NCBI RefSeq assembly: GCF_030362835.1
Contig: NZ_JAUCGQ010000001.1
Span: 2,149,461 to 2,213,460 of the forward strand
Length of the DNA stretch: 64,000 bases
DNA from: Cellulomonas alba
GTDB taxonomy: Bacteria > Actinomycetota > Actinomycetes > Actinomycetales > Cellulomonadaceae
Direction of reading: 5' to 3'
Positions 24,513-33,306 of this stretch are shown piece after piece. The stretch's first letter is position 1. Each line of letters begins with the position of its first letter. A program made the translations under genes and the position numbers. A model generated the notes under the pieces. It saw only the letters and a program-made list of their open reading frames with translations, ran no database searches and was not told where the DNA came from.

Positions 24513-25682
24513 ATGTCCGTGCAGCAGCCCGGCACGCCGGGGCTCCTCCGCGCGATGAACGACCGCGCGGCCCTCGCGCTGCTCCTCGAGCACGGGCCGC
24601 TGACCCGCGCGCGCATCGGCGAGCTCACCGGGCTGTCCAAGCCGACGGTGTCGCAGGTCGTCGGCCGGCTCGAGCACGCGGGGCTGGTCGGGGAGGTCGG
24701 CGAGCACTCGCCGGCGCGCGGGCCGAAGTCGGTGACCTACGGCGCGACACCGGGCCACGTGCTCGGCGTGGCCGTCGACGTCCGGCCGCAGGAAGCGCGC
24801 GCCACGGTCGTCGACGCGGCTGGCACGGAGCACCCGATGGTCGAGGTCGCGCTGCCGCGCGTCGCGGCGCAGCGCTCGCCCGTCGGCGACGTGTCGGCCG
24901 CCATCCAGGCGGCGTGCGAGGCGGCCGGCGTGCGGCCCGACGGCGTCGTCACCGTGATGGTCGGGCTCCAGGGCGCCGTCGACCCGCGCACCGACGACCT
25001 GACGTTCACCGGCCTGCTGCCCGGGTGGCCGCGCCGCCGGGTGCGCGCCTGCCTCGAGGAGGGGCTGGGCGTGCCGGTCGCCATCGACAACGACGTCAAC
25101 CTCGCGGCGGTCGCCGAGCGCGACCTCGGCGCGGGGCGCGACGTCCCGGACTTCTGCCTCCTCTGGATCGGCGAGGGCCTCGGTGTCGCGGTCGACCTCG
25201 GCGGGCGGCTGCACCGCGGCGCGTCCGGCGGCGCGGGCGAGATCGGGTACCTGCCGGTGCCGACCGCCGCCATCGCGCTCGACGCCGAGGCTCGCGACCT
25301 GCAGGACCTCGTCGGCGGCATCGCCGTGACCCGGATCGCGCGCGCGCACGGCGTGCACGGCCGGACGCTGGGCGCGGTCCTCGAGGCGCTCGGCGACCAC
25401 CCCGCGCGCGACGCGGTGCTCGCCGAGATCGCGCCGCGCGTCGCGGTGGGGGTGCTGCCCCTGCTCGCCGTGCTCGACCCGCAGCTCGTCGTGCTCGGCG
25501 GCGCGACGGGTGCGTCCGGCGGCGCCGCCCTCGCGGAGCTCGTCCGCGCGCACGTGCGCCGGGCCACCCGGTGGGCGCCGCGTGTCGTCGCGAGCGCCGT
25601 CCCCGACCAGCCCGTGCTCCGCGGCGCGCGTGCGCTCGTCGCGGCGGAGCTACGTCAGCGGTTCCTCGACCTCGTCACCTGA
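24513..25682 (+). CDS. ROK-family transcriptional repressor
   Basis: The 389-residue protein has an N-terminal winged HTH (IGELTGLSKPTVSQVVGRLE, about 36-55) and a C-terminal ROK domain with VAIDNDVNLAAVAE and GGAGEIGYLPV. The usual ROK zinc motif CGxxGCxE after the GEIG segment is absent, so this member does not show the metal site of NagC or Mlc; catalytic kinase activity is not expected. The promoter just upstream carries a palindrome that this protein probably binds. The effector is likely the imported sugar or its phosphate. It leads a cassette of six genes on the same strand. Confidence 0.88.
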   Translation: MSVQQPGTPGLLRAMNDRAALALLLEHGPLTRARIGELTGLSKPTVSQVVGRLEHAGLVGEVGEHSPARGPKSVTYGATPGHVLGVAVDVRPQEARATVVDAAGTEHPMVEVALPRVAAQRSPVGDVSAAIQAACEAAGVRPDGVVTVMVGLQGAVDPRTDDLTFTGLLPGWPRRRVRACLEEGLGVPVAIDNDVNLAAVAERDLGAGRDVPDFCLLWIGEGLGVAVDLGGRLHRGASGGAGEIGYLPVPTAAIALDAEARDLQDLVGGIAVTRIARAHGVHGRTLGAVLEALGDHPARDAVLAEIAPRVAVGVLPLLAVLDPQLVVLGGATGASGGAALAELVRAHVRRATRWAPRVVASAVPDQPVLRGARALVAAELRQRFLDLVT

Positions 25683-25787
25683 CCCCACACGCACCACAGC
25701 CACGTCCCGGCACCACCACGGCCGACGGACGCTCCTGCAGCACACCCTCGGAGCGGTCGCGGCCTCGACCAGTGATCGGAGCACCCG

Positions 25788-27131
25788 TTGAGAACGCGCA
25801 CCCGCATCGTCATCCCCGCGCTCGTCGCCGCCGTCGCCGTCGGCACCGCCGCGTGCGGCGGCTCGTCCGGTGGTGGCGGACCCACCGCCGCCGCCAGCGC
25901 GCCGCCCACCGTGTCCGGGACCATCGAGTTCTGGCACTTCTTCACCGACCGCGAGGCGACCGTCATCCAGGGCGTCGTCGACGACTTCGAGAAGGCGAAC
26001 CCCGGCGTCAAGGTCGTCGTCAAGAGCGGACAGGACGACCAGAAGATGCGGCAGGCGATCTCCGCCGGTCAGCCGATCGACGTCGCGCTGTCGTACTCGA
26101 CCGACCAGGTCGGTCCGCTGTGCAGCTCCGGCGACTTCACCGACCTGACGCCGTTCATCGAGCGCGACAAGGTCGACCTGACGCAGATCCCGAAGACCGT
26201 GCTCGGCTACACCGCGTACGCGGGCAAGCGGTGCTCGATGCCGGCGCTCGCGGACGTCTACGGCCTCTACTACAACAAGGACCTGCTCTCCGCCGCGGGC
26301 TACACCCAGCCGCCGAAGACGCTGAGCGAGCTGTCCGACATGGCCGTCAAGCTGACGAAGTACAACGCCGACGGCTCGATCAAGCAGCTCGGGTTCATGC
26401 CGTTGCTCGGCTACTACGAGAACGCCGAGGCGCACTGGGGTCCCTCCGCCGACGCGCAGTGGCTGAAGGAGGACGGGACGTCGGCCATCGGCTCGTCGCC
26501 GGGCTGGCAGACGCTGCTCACCTGGCAGAAGGACCTGATCGAGCGGCTCGGCGGGTACGCCAAGCTCGCGAAGTTCCAGGCCGCGCTCGGCGAGGAGTTC
26601 TCCGCGCAGAACGACTTCCAGACGGGCCGCGTCGCCATGAACCTGGACGGCGAGTACCGGACGGCGTTCATCGCGGACCAGGCGCCGAAGCTCAGCTACG
26701 GCACCGCGCCCTTCCCGTCGGCCCAGGGCTTCGAGAGCACCTACGGCGGCGGGTACATCACGGGCAACATCGTCGGCATCGGCAAGGGCTCGAAGAACCC
26801 CGAGGCCGCGTGGGCGTTCATCAAGTACCTGACGACGGACACCGACGCGCAGGTCAAGCTCGCGAACGGGCTCAAGAACGTGCCGACGACGCACGACGCG
26901 ATCACGTCGCCGCAGCTCCAGCTGCCCGAGCAGTTCAAGACGTTCCTCGACATCTTCGAGAACGAGCACTCCTCGACGACGCCGCCCAGCTCGATCGGCG
27001 CGGAGTACCAGACGATCTTCGGCACGCACACGGCGAAGTGGCAGCAGGGCAAGGTCGCCGACCTGCCGGGCATGCTCAAGCAGGTCGACTCCGAGATCGA
27101 CGCGGCCGTCAAGCTCCAGGCCGGGAGCTGA
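25788..27131 (+). CDS. sugar ABC transporter substrate-binding lipoprotein
   Basis: The 447-residue protein has a lipoprotein signal (Cys23 after VAVGTAA) and a mature domain of the extracellular solute-binding family 1, opening with GTIEFWHFFTDREA. It should bind an oligosaccharide outside the membrane and deliver it to the two permeases downstream. The start is TTG 25788 (MRTRTRIVIP), supported by the correct length of the signal peptide and a GGAG upstream; no ATG or GTG fits. It follows the ROK gene by 105 bp and has no second operator, so it is probably co-transcribed with it. No ATPase is encoded; a shared MsiK-like ATPase elsewhere would be needed. Confidence 0.9.
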   Translation: MRTRTRIVIPALVAAVAVGTAACGGSSGGGGPTAAASAPPTVSGTIEFWHFFTDREATVIQGVVDDFEKANPGVKVVVKSGQDDQKMRQAISAGQPIDVALSYSTDQVGPLCSSGDFTDLTPFIERDKVDLTQIPKTVLGYTAYAGKRCSMPALADVYGLYYNKDLLSAAGYTQPPKTLSELSDMAVKLTKYNADGSIKQLGFMPLLGYYENAEAHWGPSADAQWLKEDGTSAIGSSPGWQTLLTWQKDLIERLGGYAKLAKFQAALGEEFSAQNDFQTGRVAMNLDGEYRTAFIADQAPKLSYGTAPFPSAQGFESTYGGGYITGNIVGIGKGSKNPEAAWAFIKYLTTDTDAQVKLANGLKNVPTTHDAITSPQLQLPEQFKTFLDIFENEHSSTTPPSSIGAEYQTIFGTHTAKWQQGKVADLPGMLKQVDSEIDAAVKLQAGS

Positions 27132-27136
27132 CGCGC

Positions 27137-28072
27137 ATGGCCTCGGCGATCGGCCGCCGCCGCACCCGCGTGGCCTGGGGGTTCCTCGGCCCGTCGGTGC
27201 TCGGCATGCTGGTGTTCTTCGTGTTCCCGCTGGTGATGACCGTGTACTACTCGTTCACGAGCTTCGACCTGTCGAACCCACCGCGGTGGAACTCGTTCGC
27301 GAACTGGAAGTTCCTGTTCGGCGGGGACCCGCTGATCGGGCAGGCGACGTTCAACACGCTGTGGTTCGTCGCCATCCTGGTGCCGGTCCGGATCGCCGGG
27401 GCCATGCTCGTCGCCTGGGCGCTGACCCGCGCCCGCACGGCGTCGGGCGCGCTCCGCACGCTGTACTACCTGCCCGCGCTCATCCCGCCCGTGGCGTCGA
27501 CGATCGCGTTCGTCTTCCTGCTCAACCCCGCGACCGGGCCGGTCAACAAGCTGCTCGGCGCCGTCGGCATCGAGGGGCCCGGGTGGTTCACGTCGCCGGC
27601 GTGGGCCAAGCCGTCGCTCGTCCTGCTCGGCCTCTGGGTGCTCGGCGACATCATGATCATCTTCCTGGCGGCGCTGCTCGACGTGCCCGTCGAGCAGTAC
27701 GAGGCGGCCGAGCTCGACGGCGCCAACGGCGCCCAGCGGTTCCGCCACATCACGATCCCCAACATGGCGCCGGTGCTCATGTTCTCGCTGATCACCGGCA
27801 TCATCGCCGCGCTGCAGTACTTCACCGAGCCGGCGGTCGCGTCGTCCACCGCGATGGGCAAGGCGGCGGTCGGCGAGGGCGCGTCCGGCATGCTCGGGTG
27901 GCCCGACCAGTCGACCCTGACGTACGGCCAGCTGCTCTACCAGAAGGCGTTCGGCGCGAACCTGTTCGGGTACGCCTCCGCGATGGCCGTCGTGCTGTTC
28001 GTCGCGGCGGGCGTCGTGACGGCGGTGCTGCTGCGGCGGTTCTCGTCCTTCACGCCGGAGGTCGCGGCGTGA
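27137..28072 (+). CDS. sugar ABC transporter permease (MalF type)
   Basis: The 311-residue protein has six membrane segments, starting with WGFLGPSVLGMLVFFVFPLV, and the EAA loop EQYEAAELDGANGAQRFRHITIPNM that contacts the ATPase. Order and length are those of MalF/UgpA-type permeases of CUT1 transporters. It begins 5 bp after the binding-protein stop and its stop overlaps the next GTG (GTGA), indicating one operon and translational coupling. Confidence 0.92.
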   Translation: MASAIGRRRTRVAWGFLGPSVLGMLVFFVFPLVMTVYYSFTSFDLSNPPRWNSFANWKFLFGGDPLIGQATFNTLWFVAILVPVRIAGAMLVAWALTRARTASGALRTLYYLPALIPPVASTIAFVFLLNPATGPVNKLLGAVGIEGPGWFTSPAWAKPSLVLLGLWVLGDIMIIFLAALLDVPVEQYEAAELDGANGAQRFRHITIPNMAPVLMFSLITGIIAALQYFTEPAVASSTAMGKAAVGEGASGMLGWPDQSTLTYGQLLYQKAFGANLFGYASAMAVVLFVAAGVVTAVLLRRFSSFTPEVAA

Positions 28073-28977
28073 GCGCGTCGACCCTGACCCGGCCGCAGGC
28101 GTCGGGTGCGGCACCGCGGCGGCGCACTCGGGTGGTCGAGGGCACCCCGTGGCGGCGGCGCTCTCCGCTGGTGTTCGTCGCCGACCACGCGCTGCTGATC
28201 GCGCTCGCGGTGATGTTCGTGGCGCCGTTCGTCTTCGTGCTGCTCACCGCCGTGATGTCGCCCGAGCAGGCGGGGACCTCGTTCAGCTGGCCCACGTCGT
28301 GGCACTGGGACAACTTCGCGCAGGTCTTCGAGAAGCTGCCGATGCTCAAGTACTTCGGCAACTCGTTCCTCTACGCCGGGCTCGCGACGCTGTTCATGCT
28401 CGTCTCCTCGGTGCCCGCGGGGTACGCGCTGGCCCGCATCCGGTTCCGGGGCTCGCGCCTGTACTTCTTCGCGATCATCGCGATGATGCTGCTGCCGCCG
28501 CAGGTCACGTCGGTGCCGCTCTACGTCATGTGGTCCAGGCTCGGGCTCACCGGGTCGCTGTGGCCGCTGATCCTGCCGAACCTGCTCGGCGACGCGTTCT
28601 CGATCTTCCTGCTGCGGCAGTTCTTCCTGACGATCCCCGCGGAGTACAGCGAGGCCGCGCGGATCGACGGGTGCGGCGAGCTGCGCACGCTGTGGCGCGT
28701 CATCCTGCCCATGGCCCGCCCCGGCATCGCGGCGACGTCGATCTTCCTGTTCTTCGCGTCGTGGAACGACTACTACGGGCCGCTGCTGTACACGTCGGAG
28801 AACGAGTCGGCGTGGCCGGTGTCGTACGCGCTCGCGCAGTTCCGCGGGTCGCGGTCGGTCGACTGGAACCTGACCATGGCCGCCACCCTGATCGCGATGG
28901 TGCCCGTCGTGCTCGTGTTCCTGCTCGCGCAGCGCGCGTTCGTCCGCGGCGTCACGCTCACGGGGGTGAAGGGATGA
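28069..28977 (+). CDS. sugar ABC transporter permease (MalG type)
   Basis: The 302-residue protein is the second half of the CUT1 channel, with a basic N-terminus, a first membrane segment at about residue 38-60 and the EAA loop PAEYSEAARIDGCGELRTLWRVILPMARP. The GTG start overlaps the stop of the previous permease by 4 bp, and its own stop overlaps the GH4 start. Together with the binding protein it forms an importer that lacks its own ATPase gene here. Confidence 0.92.
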   Translation: MSASTLTRPQASGAAPRRRTRVVEGTPWRRRSPLVFVADHALLIALAVMFVAPFVFVLLTAVMSPEQAGTSFSWPTSWHWDNFAQVFEKLPMLKYFGNSFLYAGLATLFMLVSSVPAGYALARIRFRGSRLYFFAIIAMMLLPPQVTSVPLYVMWSRLGLTGSLWPLILPNLLGDAFSIFLLRQFFLTIPAEYSEAARIDGCGELRTLWRVILPMARPGIAATSIFLFFASWNDYYGPLLYTSENESAWPVSYALAQFRGSRSVDWNLTMAATLIAMVPVVLVFLLAQRAFVRGVTLTGVKG

Positions 28978-30239
28978 GGCTCACCGTCGTCGGCGGCGGG
29001 TCGACGTACACGCCCGAGCTGGTCGACGGGTTCGCGCGGCTGCGCGCGGTGCTCCCGCTCGACGAGCTCTGCCTGGTGGACCCGGACGCGGGGCGGCTGT
29101 CCCTCGTGGCGGGCGTGTCGCAGCGGATGTTCGCGCGGGCCGGCTACCCGGTGCGCGTGACGACGACGTCCGACCTCGCGGCCGGGGTCGACGGCGCGGC
29201 GGCCGTGCTGCTGCAGCTCCGCATCGGCGGCCAGGCGGCGCGGCACAGCGACGAGACGTTCCCGCATGCGTGCGGGTGCCTCGGCCAGGAGACGACCGGC
29301 CCGGGCGGCCTCGCGAAGGCGCTCCGGACCGTGCCCGTCGCGCTCGACATCGCCGAGGTCGTGCGGCGGCACGCCGCTCCCGAGGCGTGGATCGTCGACT
29401 TCACGAACCCCGTCGGGATCGTCACGCGTGCGCTGCTCTCGGAGGGACACCGCGCGGTCGGGCTCTGCAACGTCGCGATCGGGTTCCAGCGGCGGTTCGC
29501 GGCCCTGCTCGGGGTCGCTCCGGACCAGGTCGCCCTCGACCACGTCGGGCTCAACCACCTGACGTGGGAGCGGGCGGCCGTGGTGGACGGCGTCGACCGG
29601 CTGCCCGGCCTGCTCGCGCGGCACCTCGACGAGCTCGCGGCGGAGGTCGAGCTCGCGCCGTCGCTCCTCGCGCTGCTCGGGTGCGTGCCGTCGTACTACC
29701 TGCGCTACTACTACGCGCACGACGAGGTGCTCGCGGAGCAGCTCGCGCCCGGGGCGCGCTCGCGCGCGCAGGCGGTGATGGACGTCGAGGCGGAGCTGCT
29801 CGCGCTCTACGCCGACCCCGCGGTCGACACCAAGCCCGAGCCGCTCACCCGCCGGGGGGGCGCGTTCTACTCTGAGGCTGCGGTCGACCTGCTCGCGTCG
29901 CTGACCGCGGGCGACGGCGACGTGCGCGTGGTGAACGTGCGCAACGACGGGACGCTGCCGTTCCTGCCCGACGACCACGTGGTCGAGGTGCCGGCGGTGG
30001 TCGGGCCGGACGGGATCCGGCCGGTCGCGGTCGCGCCGCTCGACGCGGGGGCCGCCGGGCTCGTGGCCCACGTCGCGGGCTACGAGCGCCTCGCGCTCGA
30101 GGCCGCGGTGCACGGCGGACGCGACCGGGTGGTGCGCGCGCTGCTCGCGCACCCCCTGGTCGGGCAGCACGACCGTGCCTCGCGGCTCGCGGACCTGCTG
30201 CTCGCTGCGAACGCGCGCCACCTGGCGTGGGCGCGGTGA
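28974..30239 (+). CDS. GH4-family 6-phospho-beta-glucosidase-like glycosidase
   Basis: GH4 enzymes cleave phosphorylated disaccharides by an NAD- and Mn-dependent oxidation-elimination route. The 421-residue protein opens with MRLTVVGGGSTYTPEL, the NAD fold of the family. FTNPVGIVTRALL, GLCNVAIGFQRRF, GLNHLTWER and RRGGAFYSEAAVDLLASL follow in the right order. The metal-site motif is normally CNVP; here it reads CNVA, with the Cys kept. The best match is the 6-phospho-beta-glucosidase (CelF/LicH) branch. Since import is by ABC and not PTS, the 6-phosphate must be added inside the cell, probably by the kinase encoded next. It is coupled by 4-bp overlaps on both sides. Confidence 0.88.
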   Translation: MRLTVVGGGSTYTPELVDGFARLRAVLPLDELCLVDPDAGRLSLVAGVSQRMFARAGYPVRVTTTSDLAAGVDGAAAVLLQLRIGGQAARHSDETFPHACGCLGQETTGPGGLAKALRTVPVALDIAEVVRRHAAPEAWIVDFTNPVGIVTRALLSEGHRAVGLCNVAIGFQRRFAALLGVAPDQVALDHVGLNHLTWERAAVVDGVDRLPGLLARHLDELAAEVELAPSLLALLGCVPSYYLRYYYAHDEVLAEQLAPGARSRAQAVMDVEAELLALYADPAVDTKPEPLTRRGGAFYSEAAVDLLASLTAGDGDVRVVNVRNDGTLPFLPDDHVVEVPAVVGPDGIRPVAVAPLDAGAAGLVAHVAGYERLALEAAVHGGRDRVVRALLAHPLVGQHDRASRLADLLLAANARHLAWAR

Positions 30240-31234
30240 GCGGCGAGGTCCTCGTCGCGGTCGACGGCGGCGGGAGCAAGACGGACGTGCTCGCGCTCGC
30301 CGCCGACGGCACCGTGCTGGCGCACGCGCGCGACGGCGGGTCGTGCCCGCAGGTCATCGGCGTGGACGCGGCGCTCGCGGTGGTCGACCGGCTCGTGCGG
30401 GGCGTGCTCCGGGACGTCGGAGCGGGTGGGGTGGCGCGCGCGGGCGTCTACCTCTCCGGCCTCGACCTGCCCGTCGAGGTCGAGACGTTCACCGCCGCGC
30501 TCGCGGGGCTCGACTGGTTCGCGGGCGCGCGTTCGACGGAGGTGGACAACGACACGTTCGCGCTGCTGCGCGCGGGCACCGACGCCGCGCAGGGCGTCGC
30601 CGTGGTCTGCGGCACCGGGATCAACTGCGTCGGGCGACGCGCCGACGGGACCACGGCGCGGTTCCCCGCGCTCGGGCGGATCTCGGGCGACTGGGGTGGC
30701 GGCTACGAGCTCGGCGAGCTCGCGATCTGGCACGCCGTGCGCGCGCACGACGGTCGCGGTCCGGCGACCCGGCTCGAGCACCTGGTGCCGGCCGCGCTGG
30801 GGCGCGACGACATCGACCAGGTGACGGCCGACCTGCACTTCGGCCGGCTGCCCGTGCGGACCATCCCGGCGCTCGCGCCCGTGGTGCTCGCCGCCTCGGC
30901 CGACGGCGACGCCGTCGCGCGGGACGTCGTCCTGCGGCAGGCCGACGAGGTCGCGACGCTCGCCCTGGTGGCGATCGAGCGGCTCGGGCTGCGCGGCGCC
31001 GAGGTGCCGGTGGTGCTCGGCGGCGGGGTGCTCGCGTCCGGTGACGCGGTGCTGCTCGACGCGATCGCGGCGCGGCTCGCGGACGGCGCGCCCGGCGCGC
31101 GGCCGGTCGTCGTGGTGGACCGACCCGTGGTCGGCGCCGCCCTGCTGGGTCTCGACGCCGTGGGTGCGCCGGCGGCGGCGCGGGACCGATTGCGCGCGAC
31201 CGTGCCGGTGGACGCGCTGGCCGTCCGGGCATGA
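30236..31234 (+). CDS. BadF/BadG-type ATPase, sugar kinase (N-acetylglucosamine kinase-like)
   Basis: The 332-residue protein belongs to the ASKHA BadF/BadG/BcrA/BcrD group that includes eukaryotic and bacterial N-acetylglucosamine kinase. It shows the phosphate-1 loop VAVDGGGSKTDVLA at about 7-20, VVCGTGINCVGR, ISGDWGGGYELGELA and VVLGGGVLASGD. I start at GTG 30236, whose GTGA overlaps the GH4 stop like all other junctions in the cassette; GTG 30227 is an alternative. The likely job is to phosphorylate the imported sugar or the released monosaccharide so that the GH4 enzyme and glycolysis can use it; this is inference from context. Confidence 0.85.
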   Translation: MSGEVLVAVDGGGSKTDVLALAADGTVLAHARDGGSCPQVIGVDAALAVVDRLVRGVLRDVGAGGVARAGVYLSGLDLPVEVETFTAALAGLDWFAGARSTEVDNDTFALLRAGTDAAQGVAVVCGTGINCVGRRADGTTARFPALGRISGDWGGGYELGELAIWHAVRAHDGRGPATRLEHLVPAALGRDDIDQVTADLHFGRLPVRTIPALAPVVLAASADGDAVARDVVLRQADEVATLALVAIERLGLRGAEVPVVLGGGVLASGDAVLLDAIAARLADGAPGARPVVVVDRPVVGAALLGLDAVGAPAAARDRLRATVPVDALAVRA

Positions 31235-31258
31235 GCGGCTGACGAGCCGGCGGTGCGG

Positions 31259-32665
31259 TCAGCGGCGCTCGTCCTGGCCCGCGCCGGCAGCCGCCACCGC
31301 CTCCCGGAGGTCGGCCGCCAGGAGCACGGTCATGCCGTCCGGCGCCGCGATCCCGTCGAGCGAACCGGCGGGCACGACCGCGCGCGTGAAGCCGAGCCGG
31401 GCCGCCTCGGCGAGCCGCCGGCCCACGCCCGCGACCGTGCGGATCTCGCCCGCGAGCCCGACCTCACCGACCGCGACCAGCCCGCGCGGCAGCGCGACGT
31501 TCTCGCGCGAGCTGATCGCGGCGAGCGCGAGGGCCAGGTCGCCGGCGGGCTCGACGACCCGCGCACCGCCGACCGTCGACACGTAGACGTCCTGGTCCGC
31601 GAGCCGCGCACCGAGCCGCCGCTGCAGGACCGCGAGCACCATGGCGAGGCGGCTCGAGTCGACGCCGCTCGTGGTGCGGCGCGGGTTCGGCACCGCGGAC
31701 GGCGCGACGAGCGCCTGCACCTCGGTGGCGAGCGGACGGCGCCCCTCGAGCGTGACGGTCAGGCACGTGCCCGGCACCGGGTGCTGCGCACAGGAGACGA
31801 ACAGGCCGCTGGGGTCGGGCAGGCCGACGATGCCCTGCTCCGAGAGGTCGAAGCAGCCGACCTCGTCCGTCGGCCCGTAGCGGTTCTTGGTCGCGCGGAG
31901 CATGCGCAGCCGCGAGTGGCGGTCGCCCTCGAACTGGCACACGACGTCGACGAGGTGCTCGAGCGTGCGCGGACCGGCCACCGAGCCGTCCTTCGTCACG
32001 TGGCCCACGAGGACGACCGGCAGGTCGCGGGACTTGGCGGCGGCGATCAGCGCGGCCGCGACCTCGCGCACCTGCGCGACGCCGCCGGCCGTGCCCTCGA
32101 CCTGCGCCGAGGCGATGGTCTGCACCGAGTCGAGCACGAGCAGGTCGGGATCGACCGCCTCGACGTGGCCCAGCACGGTGGCGAGGTCCGTCTCGTCCGC
32201 GAGCAGGAGGTTCGGGTCGAGCGCGCGGATCCGGCCCGCGCGCAGCCGGACCTGGGCGGCCGACTCCTCGCCCGTCACGTACAGGACGCGCCGGCCCGTG
32301 CGTGCCGCGCGGGCCGCGACGTCGAGCAGCAGGGTCGACTTGCCCACGCCCGGCTCGCCCGCGAGCAGCACCACCGCGCCGGGCACGATGCCCCCGCCCA
32401 GGACGCGGTCGAGCTCCTCGACCCCGGTGGGGCGCGCGAGCGCGGTGTCGACCGAGATCTCGCTGATCGGCCGTGCGGGCGCGCGGGTCGGCGCGACGGC
32501 CGCCGTGCGCGGGGCGCCGCCGCCCGGCCCCGCGTCCTCGAGGACCGTGCCCCACGCCTGGCACTCGCCGCAGCGGCCGACCCACTTGGAGGCCGTCCAC
32601 CCGCACTCCGAGCACCGGTAGGGCGGGCGGGCGTTGCGGTCGCGCTTGACGGTCGTCGTGCTCAC
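31259..32665 (-). CDS. radA: DNA repair protein RadA (Sms)
   Basis: RadA is a RecA-like helicase that extends D-loops during recombination and transformation. The 468-residue protein has an N-terminal C4 zinc finger (C18, C21, C32, C35), Walker A GEPGVGKST at 103-111, the RadA-specific KNRYG motif near 267 (KNRFG in most) and a C-terminal Lon-like domain. GTG 32665 is the start; TAGCGT lies 7 nt before it, so the transcript is probably leaderless. It ends 24 bp from the convergent sugar kinase gene and would have disA as next gene if the sugar cassette were absent. Confidence 0.95.
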   Translation of the reverse strand: MSTTTVKRDRNARPPYRCSECGWTASKWVGRCGECQAWGTVLEDAGPGGGAPRTAAVAPTRAPARPISEISVDTALARPTGVEELDRVLGGGIVPGAVVLLAGEPGVGKSTLLLDVAARAARTGRRVLYVTGEESAAQVRLRAGRIRALDPNLLLADETDLATVLGHVEAVDPDLLVLDSVQTIASAQVEGTAGGVAQVREVAAALIAAAKSRDLPVVLVGHVTKDGSVAGPRTLEHLVDVVCQFEGDRHSRLRMLRATKNRYGPTDEVGCFDLSEQGIVGLPDPSGLFVSCAQHPVPGTCLTVTLEGRRPLATEVQALVAPSAVPNPRRTTSGVDSSRLAMVLAVLQRRLGARLADQDVYVSTVGGARVVEPAGDLALALAAISSRENVALPRGLVAVGEVGLAGEIRTVAGVGRRLAEAARLGFTRAVVPAGSLDGIAAPDGMTVLLAADLREAVAAAGAGQDERR

Positions 32666-32726
32666 GCGCTGCACGCTAGACGCGGCCACCGACACGACGC
32701 GGGCGACGCGTGGAGCGGCGGTCGGA

Positions 32727-33071
32727 TCAGTCGCGAGCCGGCGGCAGCGCGTCGCCCGGGAAGCTCCGGGTGGGATGCACCTCGTAGGTGAAGACGCCCG
32801 CACGCACGCCCGGGTCGTCGTCCATCACGGCCCGGGTGGCGGGCTCGTCGAGCGCGAAGATGCCGATGCCCGCGAGGTCCGAGTCGTCGCGCACCGGCAG
32901 CACGATCGCGAGGCGACCGTCCGCGCGCAGCTCGAAGTTGCGGCGGCCGTGCTCCCACACCACGGCAGGGGTCTCGGGGCTGCCGTACGCCGACCCGTGG
33001 CGGAGCAGCACGGCCGTGTACGGCGCCGTCGTGGTCAGCATCGCGCGCATCTCGTCGTCAGAGATCGTCAT
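32727..33071 (-). CDS. YciI-like protein
   Basis: The 114-residue protein has the YciI/dimeric alpha-beta barrel pattern: YTAVLLRHGSAY at the start, a central VLPVRDDSDLAGIGIFALDEPATRAVMDDDPGV and a final VHPTRSFPGDAL. In YciI proteins a conserved His/Asp pair lies in the cleft; here an Asp-rich DDDPG segment is at that place. It may act as a small-molecule enzyme or binding protein; no reaction is proven. CACGCT 6 nt before the ATG is a weak -10 candidate. It follows radA's start by 61 bp on the same strand. Confidence 0.75.
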   Translation of the reverse strand: MTISDDEMRAMLTTTAPYTAVLLRHGSAYGSPETPAVVWEHGRRNFELRADGRLAIVLPVRDDSDLAGIGIFALDEPATRAVMDDDPGVRAGVFTYEVHPTRSFPGDALPPARD

Positions 33072-33306
33072 GCGCCCAGCGTGGCCCCGCGGCCGTCGGT
33101 GGGCCAGGGTGGCGCGGCCCCGCGACGAGCGTCGGCGACCCGCTCCGGTCGCCCGTCAGTCGCGGGTCGGGGGCCCGTGGTGGGCACGCGTGCGACGAGC
33201 GCGGGCGAACCGGCTCGGCCGGTGCGGCGTGCCGCCGCGGGCATGGGCCGCGTCGATAGGGTGGCGCGCGTCCGGCAGGGGCCGGTCGTGCGACGAGGGG
33301 AGCCCG

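Noticed and set aside
25788..25790. A missing or frameshifted start of the ABC binding protein
   Set aside because: TTG at 25788 gives a complete lipoprotein signal of normal length, so no frameshift is needed.
24325..31258. Integrative element carrying the sugar cassette
   Set aside because: No integrase, transposase, att-like direct repeats or tRNA are found at the borders; only the altered synteny supports insertion.
31238..31263. Terminator between the sugar kinase and radA
   Set aside because: GCTGAC and GTCAGC form only a 6-bp stem that overlaps coding ends; too weak to call.
33072..33306. Small gene between the YciI-like gene and the Pro-rich membrane protein
   Set aside because: Frames here are only GC-driven; the visible elements are a GATAGGGT box and a GGGGAG ribosome site for the plus-strand gene.
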